Of a stretch of 64,000 bases of DNA, positions 48,751 to 58,505 are shown in pieces. Position 1 is the stretch's first letter, and each line of letters begins with the position of its first letter. The notes beneath the pieces were generated by a model. It was not told the DNA's origin. It saw only the letters and a program-made list of their open reading frames with translations, and searched no databases. This DNA comes from Streptomyces sp. JH34 (GTDB lineage: Bacteria; Actinomycetota; Actinomycetes; Streptomycetales; Streptomycetaceae). Position numbers and translations under genes: made by a program. The stretch lies in contig NZ_JAJSOO010000001.1 in NCBI RefSeq assembly GCF_029428875.1, forward strand, positions 6,916,501-6,980,500, written 5' to 3'.

Positions 48751-49071
48751 CCGCCGCCCTACCGCCCGAAGACCCCGCGCAGGAATTGATCCGGGGGCGC
48801 CTTCCGTTGCCCCGTTCCGCGGGCCCGCTCGCCGCGGAGTCCGGCCATCCGCACCGGGGAGGGTCCGGTCGACTGCGACGACGATGACGGGCAGTCACCC
48901 TCCGCGGCCAGCGGCCAGGTGGCCAGACTGCGAGGCGGTGAGGGTGCGAGGCGGTGAGGGTGAGGCGGCGACATGGATGCGGAACGTCTCCAGGAAGAGA
49001 GGTCCGCGCTCGCCGCTCCACACCGCGGCGTGCCCGGCCCCGCGCACCGTGACGCCGCAGACCCTGCGCCC
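48751..49071. other. Intergenic region with a 16-bp tandem repeat
   Basis: 321 bp between the oxidoreductase stop and the SIMPL stop (minus). It contains two exact 16-bp repeats at 48929-48960. A 46-codon frame starting with the GTG inside the oxidoreductase stop (48747) has no ribosome binding site or recognisable product, so I do not call it. Confidence 0.4.
48929..48968. repeat. 16-bp tandem repeat, two full copies plus a partial one
   Basis: TGCGAGGCGGTGAGGG occurs at 48929-48944 and 48945-48960, with a partial third copy (TGAGGCGG) after it. It lies in a non-coding gap between convergent genes. Confidence 0.85.
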
Positions 49072-49725
49072 TCAGCCGCCGATCAGGGAGAGGCCGAGGA
49101 CGACCCCGGCGGAGACGGTCACCCTGCCAGGCGTGAGGTCGCCCTCAGCGCCACCGCCCTGGTGGCTGCTGTGGCTGCGGTAGCTCTGCATCGGTTCGGC
49201 GTCGACGTCCTTGATGTGGATCACGGGCCCGAGGTGCACCCCGGCCGCCTCCGCGTACAGCGCGGCCTTCTCCCGGGCCGCGGCGACGGCAGCCGTACGC
49301 GCACGGGCGCGCAGTTCTCGCTTCGCGCGCACGTCGAACTCGACCCCCTGGACCTCGTTGGCCCCGGCGTCCACGACGTCGACGAGCACCGACTCCAGGG
49401 TGTCCAGCTCGCGCAGTTCGATCACGAAGGACGCCGTGCACTCGTAGCCCAGGAACGTGCGGTCGTTGCCGTAGCTCCACTGGGACGACAGGTTCAGCCT
49501 CGACGTGGACACGGCCGTCTCCGGGACCTCGTGCCCGCGCAGGACCTCCCGGATCCGGTTCACCCCGGCCCGGGTCGCGGCGAAGGCCTCGCCCGGCTTG
49601 TTCTTCGTCTGCGATATAGCGACGCGGAGGCGTGCCAGGTCCGGAGCGGAGTCCACGCTCGCCGCTCCGAACACCGACACGCCCCACGGGCTGGCTATGG
49701 ACTGGGTTCCGTTCATGCCGGACAT
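49072..49725 (-). CDS. SIMPL-domain (DUF541) protein
   Basis: 217 aa (ATG at 49725; a second in-frame ATG at 49716 is possible and neither has a clear ribosome binding site). The SIMPL domain covers most of the length: SVFGAASVDSAPDLARLRVAI, NRIREVLRGHEVPETAVSTS, TASFVIELRELDTLESVLVD, and ALYAEAAGVHLGPVIHIKDV. Unlike many family members, it has no signal peptide, so it is likely cytoplasmic. SIMPL proteins form oligomeric cages; functions differ between species. The gene starts 18 bp after the serine hydrolase gene in the same direction, so the two probably form an operon. Confidence 0.85.
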   Translation of the reverse strand: MSGMNGTQSIASPWGVSVFGAASVDSAPDLARLRVAISQTKNKPGEAFAATRAGVNRIREVLRGHEVPETAVSTSRLNLSSQWSYGNDRTFLGYECTASFVIELRELDTLESVLVDVVDAGANEVQGVEFDVRAKRELRARARTAAVAAAREKAALYAEAAGVHLGPVIHIKDVDAEPMQSYRSHSSHQGGGAEGDLTPGRVTVSAGVVLGLSLIGG

Positions 49726-49743
49726 CCAACCAGCCGGACCGGC

Positions 49744-51618
49744 TCAATCGGAGGAAACGGTCCAGCCCGTCGCCTCGATGCGTCCGGCGTCGCCGGGCCT
49801 GTTGCCGTCGAAGAGCGTCTGCCCGCCGTCCTCGACCCGGACGTCGTCCACGTAGGCGCCGCGTCCGACGTACAACTGGTCGGTGACGTAGCGCCAGCGG
49901 AGCCGTACTTCCGTGCCCCGCCAGGTCCCCAGGTCCGCCTCGACCCGGTGCCACACGCGTCCCGACCAGCCGGAGACCGAGCCGTCCGGATGGGGCAGGG
50001 GCTTTCCGGCCCGGCCCTCCTGCTCCTGCAGGGAGGTGAAGGGCACGGCCTGCCATGTCCCCCCGGAGTCAGACGAGGCCTCCAGATGGAGTACGTCCGA
50101 GGCAGGCTCGGTGTCCCACCAGAGGGCGCAGCTCATCATCGTGCGTGAGGTGACCGGGCGCAGCGCGGGCAGTGCGAGTGTCGCGGTGGTGGCGCCGGCC
50201 ATGCCGGAGAACCAGGCGGTACGGCCCCGGGCAGGGCGGACCGGCACCGCGCGCGCCATCCGGTTGGCCGTCGCCACCCGCGGGGCGCTGCCCGAACGCC
50301 ATGTGCGCACCGGATGGACGGAGTTGCCCAGCACGATCAGGAACGAGTCGGTCGTCGGGTCGAGGACCAGGCTCGTGCCGGTGAAACCCGTGTGTCCCGC
50401 CGTGCGCGGTGTGGCCATCGCCCCCATGTACCAGTGCTGGTACAGCTCGAAGCCCAGCCCGTGCTCATCGCCGGGGAACGCGGTGTTGAAGTCGGTGAAC
50501 AGGAGTTCCACGGACTCCTCGGACAGGATCCGGGCCCTGCCGTAGACACCCCCGTTGAGCAGGGTACGGGCCAGCACGGCCAGGTCCCAGGCGCACGAGA
50601 ACACACCCGCATGGCCCGCCACCCCGCCCAGGCTGTACGCGTTCTCGTCGTGGACCTCGCCCCAGACCAGACCACGCTCCAGCCCCGACCAGGGCAGCCG
50701 TGCGTCCTCGGTGGCCGCGATCTTCGGCTTCCACGAGGCCGGCGGGTTGTACCGGGTGCGGTGCATCCCGAGCGGAGCAGTGATCTCCTCGCGGAGCAGG
50801 ACGTCCTGGGAGCGGCCGGTGATCTTCTCGAGGATCAGCTGCAGCGAGATCAGGTTGAGATCGGAGTAGAGGTATTTCGTGCCGGGCGCCGCCGCCGGAA
50901 CCTCGGCCCAGAGCAGGCGCAGCTTCCCTTCACGGGTCGGCTCCTTGTAGAGCGGGATCCAGGCCCGGAAGCCGGACGTGTGCGTGAGCAGCTGACGCAC
51001 CGTGATGTCCTGCTTGCCGCCCCCGCCGAACTCGGGGAGGTAGGACGCGACGGGCGCCTCCAGCTCCAGCGTGCCGCGCTCGATCTGCTGTACGGCGAGG
51101 ATTGAGGTGAACAGCTTGGACACCGAGGCCAGGTCGAAGACCGTGTCCTCGGCCATCGCGATCTGCTGGTCCGGCGGGAACTCGACCCCTGTGTCGGTCG
51201 TCTCGTCGTACGCCGCATAGCGCACCGCCTGTCCGATCGGCCGGTGCAGGGCCACGGTGCCGCCGCGGCCGGCGAGCAGGACCGCTCCCGCGTACCAGGG
51301 GTGCGCGGGGGAGTCCGCGAGGTACTTCTCCGCGTCCGTGACGAGCAGGTCGAGCTGGTCCGGCAGCAGCCCGGCGCGCTCGGCCGGCCCGCGGCGCAGT
51401 GTCGGCCGGCCCCGCCCTGATCCCATACCCGTCCCGGTTCCCGATGCCGCGCCCGGAGCTCCGCCGCCCGGCGGCTCCGTACCCCGCTCGACGCCGGCCG
51501 CCGCCCCGGCGGCCCCGGCGAAGGGGATCGGGGCGAGGGCGAGTGCTCCGCCCAGCGCCAGTATCCCGCCACCCATCCTCCGGCGGCTCAATCCCCGCCC
51601 CGACACGTCACCGGCCAT
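49744..51618 (-). CDS. Exported serine hydrolase (beta-lactamase family) with C-terminal beta-sandwich
   Basis: 624 aa, ATG at 51618 after GGGGAAGGG. The N-terminus has a twin-arginine-like signal: GLSRRRMGGGILALGGALAL. After a Gly/Pro-rich linker comes a class C beta-lactamase/transpeptidase-like domain: catalytic SxxK in DLASVSKLFTSI, YSD in KYLYSDLNLIS, and HTG in GHTGFTGTSL. Such proteins act as peptidases or esterases on cell-wall or small substrates. The final 180 residues (MMSCALWWDTEPASDVLHLE, RGTEVRLRWRYVTDQLYVGR, GAYVDDVRVEDG) form an extra beta-sandwich resembling carbohydrate- or cell-surface-binding modules. It is followed by the SIMPL gene. Confidence 0.85.
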   Translation of the reverse strand: MAGDVSGRGLSRRRMGGGILALGGALALAPIPFAGAAGAAAGVERGTEPPGGGAPGAASGTGTGMGSGRGRPTLRRGPAERAGLLPDQLDLLVTDAEKYLADSPAHPWYAGAVLLAGRGGTVALHRPIGQAVRYAAYDETTDTGVEFPPDQQIAMAEDTVFDLASVSKLFTSILAVQQIERGTLELEAPVASYLPEFGGGGKQDITVRQLLTHTSGFRAWIPLYKEPTREGKLRLLWAEVPAAAPGTKYLYSDLNLISLQLILEKITGRSQDVLLREEITAPLGMHRTRYNPPASWKPKIAATEDARLPWSGLERGLVWGEVHDENAYSLGGVAGHAGVFSCAWDLAVLARTLLNGGVYGRARILSEESVELLFTDFNTAFPGDEHGLGFELYQHWYMGAMATPRTAGHTGFTGTSLVLDPTTDSFLIVLGNSVHPVRTWRSGSAPRVATANRMARAVPVRPARGRTAWFSGMAGATTATLALPALRPVTSRTMMSCALWWDTEPASDVLHLEASSDSGGTWQAVPFTSLQEQEGRAGKPLPHPDGSVSGWSGRVWHRVEADLGTWRGTEVRLRWRYVTDQLYVGRGAYVDDVRVEDGGQTLFDGNRPGDAGRIEATGWTVSSD

Positions 51619-52004
51619 CCGGAAACCCTTCCCCTCACGTCGAAAGCGCCTGCGCGAAAGTAACTTTCGAAATCTCGTACGGTGATGAAACTTCCTGCCG
51701 AAGCAGAGGTTACTGTCACCGCGGCCACTCGTGGGGTCCCTGGGGTCACAAAGAAACTGACGAAACGTCAGCTCGAGGTTGGAGCGCAGTCGTCCGGCCG
51801 CCAGGCCGACTGGTGGCAGCTGCCGTCGGTGGAGCCGGCCCGTGCCCGCTGCGGAGCCGGCGCGCAGGACGTTCCGTCCTGCGCCCCTGCCAGGCGAAAC
51901 CGACGACGGCCCGGCCGGTCGAGGCGACGAGCGATCCAGGCCGTTGCCGAGGAACGGGACGTGACGCCGCAGTCCCGTCCGGTTGCCGGTGCTGGTCCCT
52001 CTTC
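51619..52004. other. Intergenic region upstream of the serine hydrolase
   Basis: 386 bp. Holds the ribosome binding site and palindrome of the serine hydrolase and a minor ACGTTTC-type inverted repeat near 51757-51771. A 125-codon plus-strand frame (51682-52059) has a poor start and no recognisable domain; I leave it out. Confidence 0.4.
51655..51669. promoter_or_regulatory. Candidate operator of the serine hydrolase
   Basis: CGAAAGTAACTTTCG is a 7+1+7 perfect palindrome, A+T-rich for this genome, centred about 44 bp upstream of the serine hydrolase start. It is immediately followed by another short symmetric run (TTTCGAAA). It looks like a repressor site; no regulator gene is adjacent. Confidence 0.5.
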
Positions 52005-52445
52005 TCAGTCCAGTTGCTCGGCCAGTCCGACGATGATCCCCTCCGGACCGCGGACGTAGCAGAGCAGATAGCTGTCCTCGAACCGGGCGATCTCGCCGAC
52101 GAGTTCGCCGCCGTGAGGGCGTAGTCGGGCAACGGTGTCCTCCAGGTCGTCGACGGCGAACATGACACGGTGCGTGCCCAGAATGTTGTGGGGCTGGTTG
52201 CGCGGCCCGGTACGGAGCGCGGCGGGGCTGCGGTACTTCGCCAGCTCGAGCCGGCTGTGACCGTCCGGGGTCCGGACCATCGCGATGTCACAGTGGACGC
52301 CGTCGAGCCCGGTGCACTGATCGGCGAAGAGGCCCTCGACCTCCGCCCTGCCCTCCAGCTCCATACCGAGTTCCACGAAGAACGCGATGGCGGCATCCAT
52401 GTCCTCCACGACGATGCCGACGTTGTCCATCCGCTGAACCGCCAT
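52005..52445 (-). CDS. VOC-family protein
   Basis: 146 aa from the ATG at 52445, after AGGAGGAAGGAG. A single vicinal-oxygen-chelate domain: VQRMDNVGIVVEDMDAAIAF, FFVELGMELEGRAEVEG, IAMVRTPDGHSRLELAKY, THRVMFAVDDLEDTVARL, and LLCYVRGPEGIIVGLAEQL. The His and Glu residues of a possible metal site are present. Many such stand-alone proteins in Streptomyces are of unknown function. It faces the acyl-CoA synthetase gene across a 490-bp gap. Confidence 0.82.
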   Translation of the reverse strand: MAVQRMDNVGIVVEDMDAAIAFFVELGMELEGRAEVEGLFADQCTGLDGVHCDIAMVRTPDGHSRLELAKYRSPAALRTGPRNQPHNILGTHRVMFAVDDLEDTVARLRPHGGELVGEIARFEDSYLLCYVRGPEGIIVGLAEQLD

Positions 52446-52935
52446 GCCGGTGACTCCTTCCTCCTCGTACGGCCGGTGGTGGCCGCTGACGTCCCTGGGA
52501 CGGAGCCGGTGGCACGTTCTCGACATCCGCACACCATCGAACACCGAGAACTCGGATCGCGCCTCGACACCACTACCGCATACCCGCCAGCCGGGCGCCA
52601 CCACCGAGGTGGGTGCGGCGCAGACGGCCACTTCCCGTCGGTCGACGGCATACCTTGACCGACGATCAGATGATGCGGGAGTCGAATCCGTGATCCTGAG
52701 CGATCCGGAAGCTCTCGTCCGCGGTGTCTCGGCGTCGGGTCAGGAGGCCTGATGTGCTGGGGGCGAGCGGCGGGGGCGTGAGGCTTCTCCGGCACGGTGA
52801 CGAACCGGGTGCAGTCGCTTGCCGGGCCGGATTGCCTCTCCCCGCGTCCGGCCGGACCGTCGTCCCGGGCAAGGGGGCCGACACAGACGTTCCGGGCCCT
52901 TGACCCTCGGCCCGCCCGCCGCACAGGATCACGCC
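52446..52935. other. Intergenic region, VOC gene / acyl-CoA synthetase
   Basis: 490 bp between divergent genes. The middle, 52520-52700, is less G+C-rich and probably carries the promoters. A plus-strand frame ending at 52752 shows weak coding bias at its very end but no start or domain; it could be a decayed remnant. Nothing else supported. Confidence 0.4.
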
Positions 52936-54582
<1,647 letters not shown>

Positions 54583-54878
54583 CCGGTGTCACGTCCCGGG
54601 GGGCCGCCGTCGTGGTCGGGATCCGGTCAGCGGTGCGAGGCGGTCACGGCCGGCGTACCCCGTTCGCAGTCCTGGGCGTGACTCCTCCTCAGTTGGCCGC
54701 CGGACTCGGGTGACCTGCGCGAACGGCCCGCGGGCTGATCAGCCTTGAGCCTGGCCGGGTGACGAGCGGAGTGGAGCCTCGTGTTGCACAGGTGACGCGC
54801 TGTCGGTTGCCTCGGGGACGGAGCACAGCAGAGGTGCCGCGCAGACGGGCCGGACCCTGCTCCCGTTGGAGGAACCAC

Positions 54879-55379
54879 ATGCGCAACACACGCATCGGTG
54901 CGGGTATCTGTCTGGCCGTAGTCTCTCTCGCTCTGGCGGCCCCGGTCGCCGGAGCTGCGGCCGGCCCGTCCGGTGAACAGAGCATTCACATCAGCCCGGC
55001 CAAGGCCTCACCGGGCTCGCAGGTCACCGTCAGCACCAGAGCCTGCGGCAAGGAGACCTACGGCAAGGGAACGTCGGTGGCAGGAGGGGCCTTCCACCTC
55101 TTCGCCGGCGACCGGGAGGGCGTCCTCGTCGGTGTGTTCGACATCCCCGCGGGAACCCGACCCGGCACCGACACGGTCACGGTGAAGTGCCCGCCGCGGA
55201 TCAAGATCACGGACACCTACCGGATCGTCGAACGCGCTCCGAGCGGCGGGGTCGACGCGGGCTTCGGGGCGCCCACGGACCAGGGCACCCAGCTCGCCGC
55301 GGGCAGCGTCCTGCTCGCGGCAGCGGCGGCCGGGGGGGTGGTCAGGCTGCGTCGCCGGAGCACCGGGTCACGCATCTGA
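54879..55379 (+). CDS. Secreted protein with C-terminal membrane anchor, next to sortase
   Basis: 166 aa, ATG at 54879 after TTGGAGGAA. Signal peptide: MRNTRIGAGICLAVVSLALA, then AAPVAGAAA. The mature part has one Cys pair (ACGKETYGKGTSVAGG and VKCPPRIK), suggesting a disulfide-bonded beta domain. The C-terminus has a hydrophobic stretch (LAAGSVLLAAAAAGGVV) followed by RLRRRS. There is no LPxTG-like motif before that stretch, so it is a membrane anchor rather than a clear sortase signal. The class F sortase gene starts 100 bp downstream in the same direction. This pairing recurs in Streptomyces, but the functional link is inferred. Confidence 0.75.
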   Translation: MRNTRIGAGICLAVVSLALAAPVAGAAAGPSGEQSIHISPAKASPGSQVTVSTRACGKETYGKGTSVAGGAFHLFAGDREGVLVGVFDIPAGTRPGTDTVTVKCPPRIKITDTYRIVERAPSGGVDAGFGAPTDQGTQLAAGSVLLAAAAAGGVVRLRRRSTGSRI

Positions 55380-55479
55380 ACAGAGAACGTACGAGTCCTG
55401 TCCGCGGGCCCGGAGTGCCGTACCGGCCCGGGCCCGCGGGCGCACCGACCACACCCGCCGCGAAACAGAGGCACATGCG

Positions 55480-56385
55480 ATGGACACCGGGCGCACGACC
55501 AGCACGTCCTCCCAGCCGTTCCCGGCGGTCAGACACATCGTCTGGGCGCTGGCCGTCGGCACGGTACTGGTGATCAGCGGTACGCGCCACGAACGGCCGC
55601 CCCTGCCGCCGAGCGCCGGGACCGAGGCTCCCGTGGCGCCCACCGGGTCCACCGGCCGCCCCGCGGCGCCCGCGCAGGCGCTCGCCTACCTGGCCCCGCG
55701 ACGTCCTGTGCCCGAACCGCCCTCCTACGTCAGCCGGTCGTCCGTGGCACCGGCGCCCCTGTCCCTGCCGCCGCTCCGTCCGGCCCCCTTGCGTCCCTTG
55801 CGGACCGGCCCCGCAGAGGCCGGCCCCGCAGAGGCCGGCCCCGGAGAACTCGGCCCGGCCGGCGCTGCCCCCGCGACTCAGGTACCCGCGCTCAGTGCCG
55901 AAGCCCCGAAGTCCGCCGTGCGTCCGCTCACCCCCTCGACCCCGCTCCGGCTGCGGATCCCGGCGCTCAGGGTGGACGCTCCGATGATGAAGCTCGCTCT
56001 GAACGCGGCCGGGGCCCTGGAAGCGCCGCCCGACGACAACCCCGTGCTCGCCGGCTGGTACGCCGGAGGAACGGTCCCCGGGGCCGTGGGCACGGCCGTC
56101 ACGGCCGGGCACGTGGACACCCGTCTGGGACCCGGTGTCTTCCACCAGCTGGGGGCCGTGCGCAAGGGCGCCTCCGTCGAGATCGTCCGCGCCGACGGGC
56201 GCACCGCCGTGTTCACGGTCTACGCCGTCGAGGTCTACGACAAGAAGGCCTTCCCGGACCGAAAGGTCTACGGTCCCTCGGCCCGGCCCGAACTGCGGGT
56301 GATCACCTGCGGGGGCGACTACGACAAGAAGACGGGCTATCAGGACAACGTCGTGGTCTTCGCCGCCATGACCGCCGTGCGCTGA
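55480..56385 (+). CDS. Class F sortase
   Basis: 301 aa, ATG at 55480. One N-terminal membrane helix (HIVWALAVGTVLVISG) is followed by a Pro/Ala-rich linker of about 120 residues, including two exact copies of a 15-bp repeat. The sortase domain from about residue 150 contains LRIPALRVDAPM, TAGHVDTRLGPG with the catalytic His, and RVITCGGDYDKKTGYQDNVVVFA with the catalytic Cys. Family knowledge: class F sortases of actinobacteria are membrane-anchored transpeptidases whose substrates are poorly known. The residue before DNVVV is Gln; I am not sure whether an Arg is expected there. The partner gene just upstream lacks an obvious sorting motif. Confidence 0.88.
   Translation: MDTGRTTSTSSQPFPAVRHIVWALAVGTVLVISGTRHERPPLPPSAGTEAPVAPTGSTGRPAAPAQALAYLAPRRPVPEPPSYVSRSSVAPAPLSLPPLRPAPLRPLRTGPAEAGPAEAGPGELGPAGAAPATQVPALSAEAPKSAVRPLTPSTPLRLRIPALRVDAPMMKLALNAAGALEAPPDDNPVLAGWYAGGTVPGAVGTAVTAGHVDTRLGPGVFHQLGAVRKGASVEIVRADGRTAVFTVYAVEVYDKKAFPDRKVYGPSARPELRVITCGGDYDKKTGYQDNVVVFAAMTAVR
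55807..55836 (+). repeat. 15-bp tandem repeat in the sortase linker
   Basis: GGCCCCGCAGAGGCC occurs twice in a row (55807-55821, 55822-55836), with a diverged third unit after it; encodes Gly-Pro-Ala-Glu-Ala units in the Pro-rich linker. Confidence 0.85.
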
Positions 56386-56419
56386 TCACCCCGGCCGGCC
56401 CGGATGGCTCGACCGTGCC

Positions 56420-57709
56420 TCACCCGCCCTCCCGCAGGTCGGCGATCCGCCTGATCTTCCCGACCGACCGCTCCAATGTCTCCGGATCGACGATCTCGAC
56501 CCCGACGCTCACACCGACCCCGTCCTTCACCGCCGCCGCGATGGACAGGGCGGCTGCCTCGCGCTCGGCCGTCGTCGCGCCGGCCCGCGCCTCGGCCCGC
56601 ACGGTCAGTGCGTCCAGCCGCCCCTCCCGGGTCAGCCGGAGCTGGAAGTGCGGGGCCACCCCCGGGGTCCGCAGCACGATCTCCTCGATCTGGGTCGGGA
56701 AGAGGTTCACCCCACGCAGGATCACCATGTCGTCACTGCGTCCGGTGATCTTCTCCATCCTCCGGAACGCACGGGCCGTACCGGGCAGGAGCCGTGTCAG
56801 GTCCCGTGTCCGGTAGCGGATCACCGGCATGGCCTCCTTGGTGAGCGACGTGAAGACCAGCTCGCCCTCCTCGCCGTCCGGCAGGACCTCGCCGGTGAAC
56901 GGGTCGACGACCTCCGGGTAGAAGTGGTCCTCCCAGATGTGCAGGCCGTCCTTGGTCTCGACGCACTCCTGGGCGACACCGGGGCCCATCACCTCCGAGA
57001 GCCCGTATATGTCGACAGCGTCGATGGCGAACCGCTCCTCGATCTCGCCGCGCATCTGCTCGGTCCACGGCTCGGCGCCGAAGATGCCCACCTTCAGTGA
57101 CGTCGTACGGGGATCGACCCCCTGGCGTTCGAACTCGTCCAGCAGGGTCAGCATGTACGAGGGCGTGATCATGATGATCTCGGGACGGAAGTCCTGGATC
57201 AGCTGCACCTGGCGCGCCGTCATGCCCCCGGAAGCCGGAATGACGGTGCAGCCGAGGCGTTCCGCTCCGTAGTGAGCCCCGAGGCCTCCGGTGAACAGCC
57301 CGTACCCGTAGGCCACATGGGCTTTGTGGCCGGGCCGCCCGCCCGCCGCCCTGATCGACCGGGCGACCACGTCCGCCCAGGTGTCCAGGTCGCGCTCGGT
57401 GTACCCGACGACCGTGGGCCGGCCGGTCGTGCCGCTGGAGGCGTGGATGCGCCGCACCCGGTCCTCGGGAACGGCGAACATCCCGAACGGGTAGTTGTCG
57501 CGCAGGTCCGCCTTGACGGTGAACGGGAAGCGGGAGAGATCGCCGAGCGTCCGGCAGTCCTCGGGGCGCAGCCCCGCCCCGTCGAAGGCCGCACGGTAGA
57601 AGCCGACGTTCTCGTAGGCGTGCCGGAGCGTGGCCCGGAGCCGCTCCAGCTGCAGCGACTCGAGTTCGTCGCGGCCGAGCCGCTCGCCGGCGTCCAGCAG
57701 CGCGGTCAT
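56420..57709 (-). CDS. paaK: Phenylacetate-CoA ligase
   Basis: 429 aa from the ATG at 57709, eight bases after GAGGGAG. A GTG at 57718 lies too close to that site. Adenylate-forming enzyme of the PaaK family: LRATLRHAYENVGFYRAAFDG and FPFTVKADLRDNYPFGMFAVP at the N-terminus, IHASSGTTGRPTVVGYTERD (P-loop), YGLSEVMGPGVAQECVE, and the C-terminal RGVNLFPTQIEEIVLRTPG. It activates phenylacetate with ATP and CoA, the first step of aerobic phenylacetate breakdown; the other paa genes are not in the window. A palindrome resembling TetR-type operators lies 24 bp upstream. Confidence 0.92.
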   Translation of the reverse strand: MTALLDAGERLGRDELESLQLERLRATLRHAYENVGFYRAAFDGAGLRPEDCRTLGDLSRFPFTVKADLRDNYPFGMFAVPEDRVRRIHASSGTTGRPTVVGYTERDLDTWADVVARSIRAAGGRPGHKAHVAYGYGLFTGGLGAHYGAERLGCTVIPASGGMTARQVQLIQDFRPEIIMITPSYMLTLLDEFERQGVDPRTTSLKVGIFGAEPWTEQMRGEIEERFAIDAVDIYGLSEVMGPGVAQECVETKDGLHIWEDHFYPEVVDPFTGEVLPDGEEGELVFTSLTKEAMPVIRYRTRDLTRLLPGTARAFRRMEKITGRSDDMVILRGVNLFPTQIEEIVLRTPGVAPHFQLRLTREGRLDALTVRAEARAGATTAEREAAALSIAAAVKDGVGVSVGVEIVDPETLERSVGKIRRIADLREGG

Positions 57710-57732
57710 ACGGATCACTCCCTCGGCGAGCG

Positions 57733-57754
57733 GCGACCGACCATTCGGTCGCCT
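57733..57754. promoter_or_regulatory. TetR-type candidate operator upstream of paaK
   Basis: Perfect inverted repeat GGCGACCGA (57733-57741) / TCGGTCGCC (57746-57754), 4-base centre CCAT. It contains ACCG(N6)CGGT, a symmetry like that reported for PaaR-family repressors of phenylacetate genes. It lies just upstream of the paaK ribosome binding site. No regulator gene is adjacent. Confidence 0.5.
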
Positions 57755-57824
57755 CCTGGGAGCAGTAATTCAGGAGGCGGGGGGTTCTGGCAAGGGGGAG
57801 GAGCAGCCTGTGGACAACTCCTGA

Positions 57825-58265
57825 TCAGAGGCCCGGCTCGGTGACCCGGGGTGATGGTCCGGCCACGCCCCGCCTGCCCGTGGAATCGTCGGCCGGCCCG
57901 CTCGATCGGTCGTCGTTGATCGACGCGTCACGCACCCGCACGAGCCCGCGGTCGTCGCATTCCCAGTCCTCGTTGCCGTGGGCGCGGTACCGGCGGCCCG
58001 CGTCGTCGTGCCCCTCGTAGGCGAAGCGCACGGCGATCCGGCTGCCGTCGTGCGCCCACAGTTCCCTGACGGGACGGCAGTCGAGCTCGCGGGCCCACTT
58101 GCGCGTCAGGAAGCCGACGATCACCTCCCGTCCGGTCACACACTCCGGGCGGTTGCGCCGGCGTGCATCCGGTGTGTGGACGAGCGCGACCCTCTCCGGG
58201 GCACGGGTGTTCCAGGCGTCCTCGACGCGACGGACGACTCGGGCGCCGACATCGCCCGGCCCCAC
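57825..58265 (-). CDS. NTF2-like/DUF1348 protein, apparently N-terminally shortened
   Basis: 146 aa from a GTG at 58265; no good ribosome binding site. The core EDAWNTRAPERVALVHTPDA, REVIVGFLTRKWARELDC, RELWAHDGSRIAVRFAYEG and GNEDWECDDRGLVRVRDASI matches the DUF1348 branch of the NTF2/SnoaL-like superfamily. Members usually begin with a further 10 to 15 conserved residues, not seen here, and end near the RxASIND block, whereas this frame runs on for 30 unrelated residues. Several family-conserved positions are changed (for example VHTPDARRRNRPEC). It may be a degrading gene. A plus-strand coding frame begins at the same point, so the 5' end looks rearranged. Confidence 0.6.
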   Translation of the reverse strand: MGPGDVGARVVRRVEDAWNTRAPERVALVHTPDARRRNRPECVTGREVIVGFLTRKWARELDCRPVRELWAHDGSRIAVRFAYEGHDDAGRRYRAHGNEDWECDDRGLVRVRDASINDDRSSGPADDSTGRRGVAGPSPRVTEPGL

Positions 58266-58505
58266 ACGGCGGCCTTCCGCGCCTACGCCACCGGCCTGCT
58301 CGTGGCGGTGGGACGGCCGGAGGAATCCGCCCTCGCCCACGTGCACCTCGCCGAGGGCGTGATGGTCACCGCGGCCGTCTCCGGAACGCCCGAGCCCGCG
58401 CGGCAGGCGGGGCGAGCGGCCGCCCGGCTCCTGGCGGACAGCACCGTCAGCTGCTTCGCTGTGGGCGTACGCACCCGCGACGGGCCGTCCGGCCTGTTTG
58501 GATGA
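58245..58505 (+). pseudogene. Possible 5'-truncated gene of unknown family
   Basis: From about 58245 the plus strand shows strong codon bias. It codes for ARPHTAAFRAYATGLLVAVG, HVHLAEGVMVTAAVSGTPEP and RQAGRAAARLLADSTVSCFA, and its stop overlaps the next ATG (ATGA), like a genuine operon partner. Upstream of 58245 the frame is open but antisense to the NTF2-like gene and without bias, so a normal 5' end is missing. The first usable start is the GTG at 58302, giving 67 aa. I do not recognise the family. It could be a small intact gene or the surviving 3' part of a larger one. Confidence 0.35.

Noticed and set aside
48747..48887. 46-codon frame starting in the oxidoreductase stop (GTGA overlap)
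   Set aside because: Overlap is suggestive, but there is no recognisable product and no support beyond the overlap.
51682..52059. 125-codon plus-strand frame upstream of the serine hydrolase
   Set aside because: Weak start, Arg/Ala-rich antisense-like second half that runs into the VOC gene; no domain.
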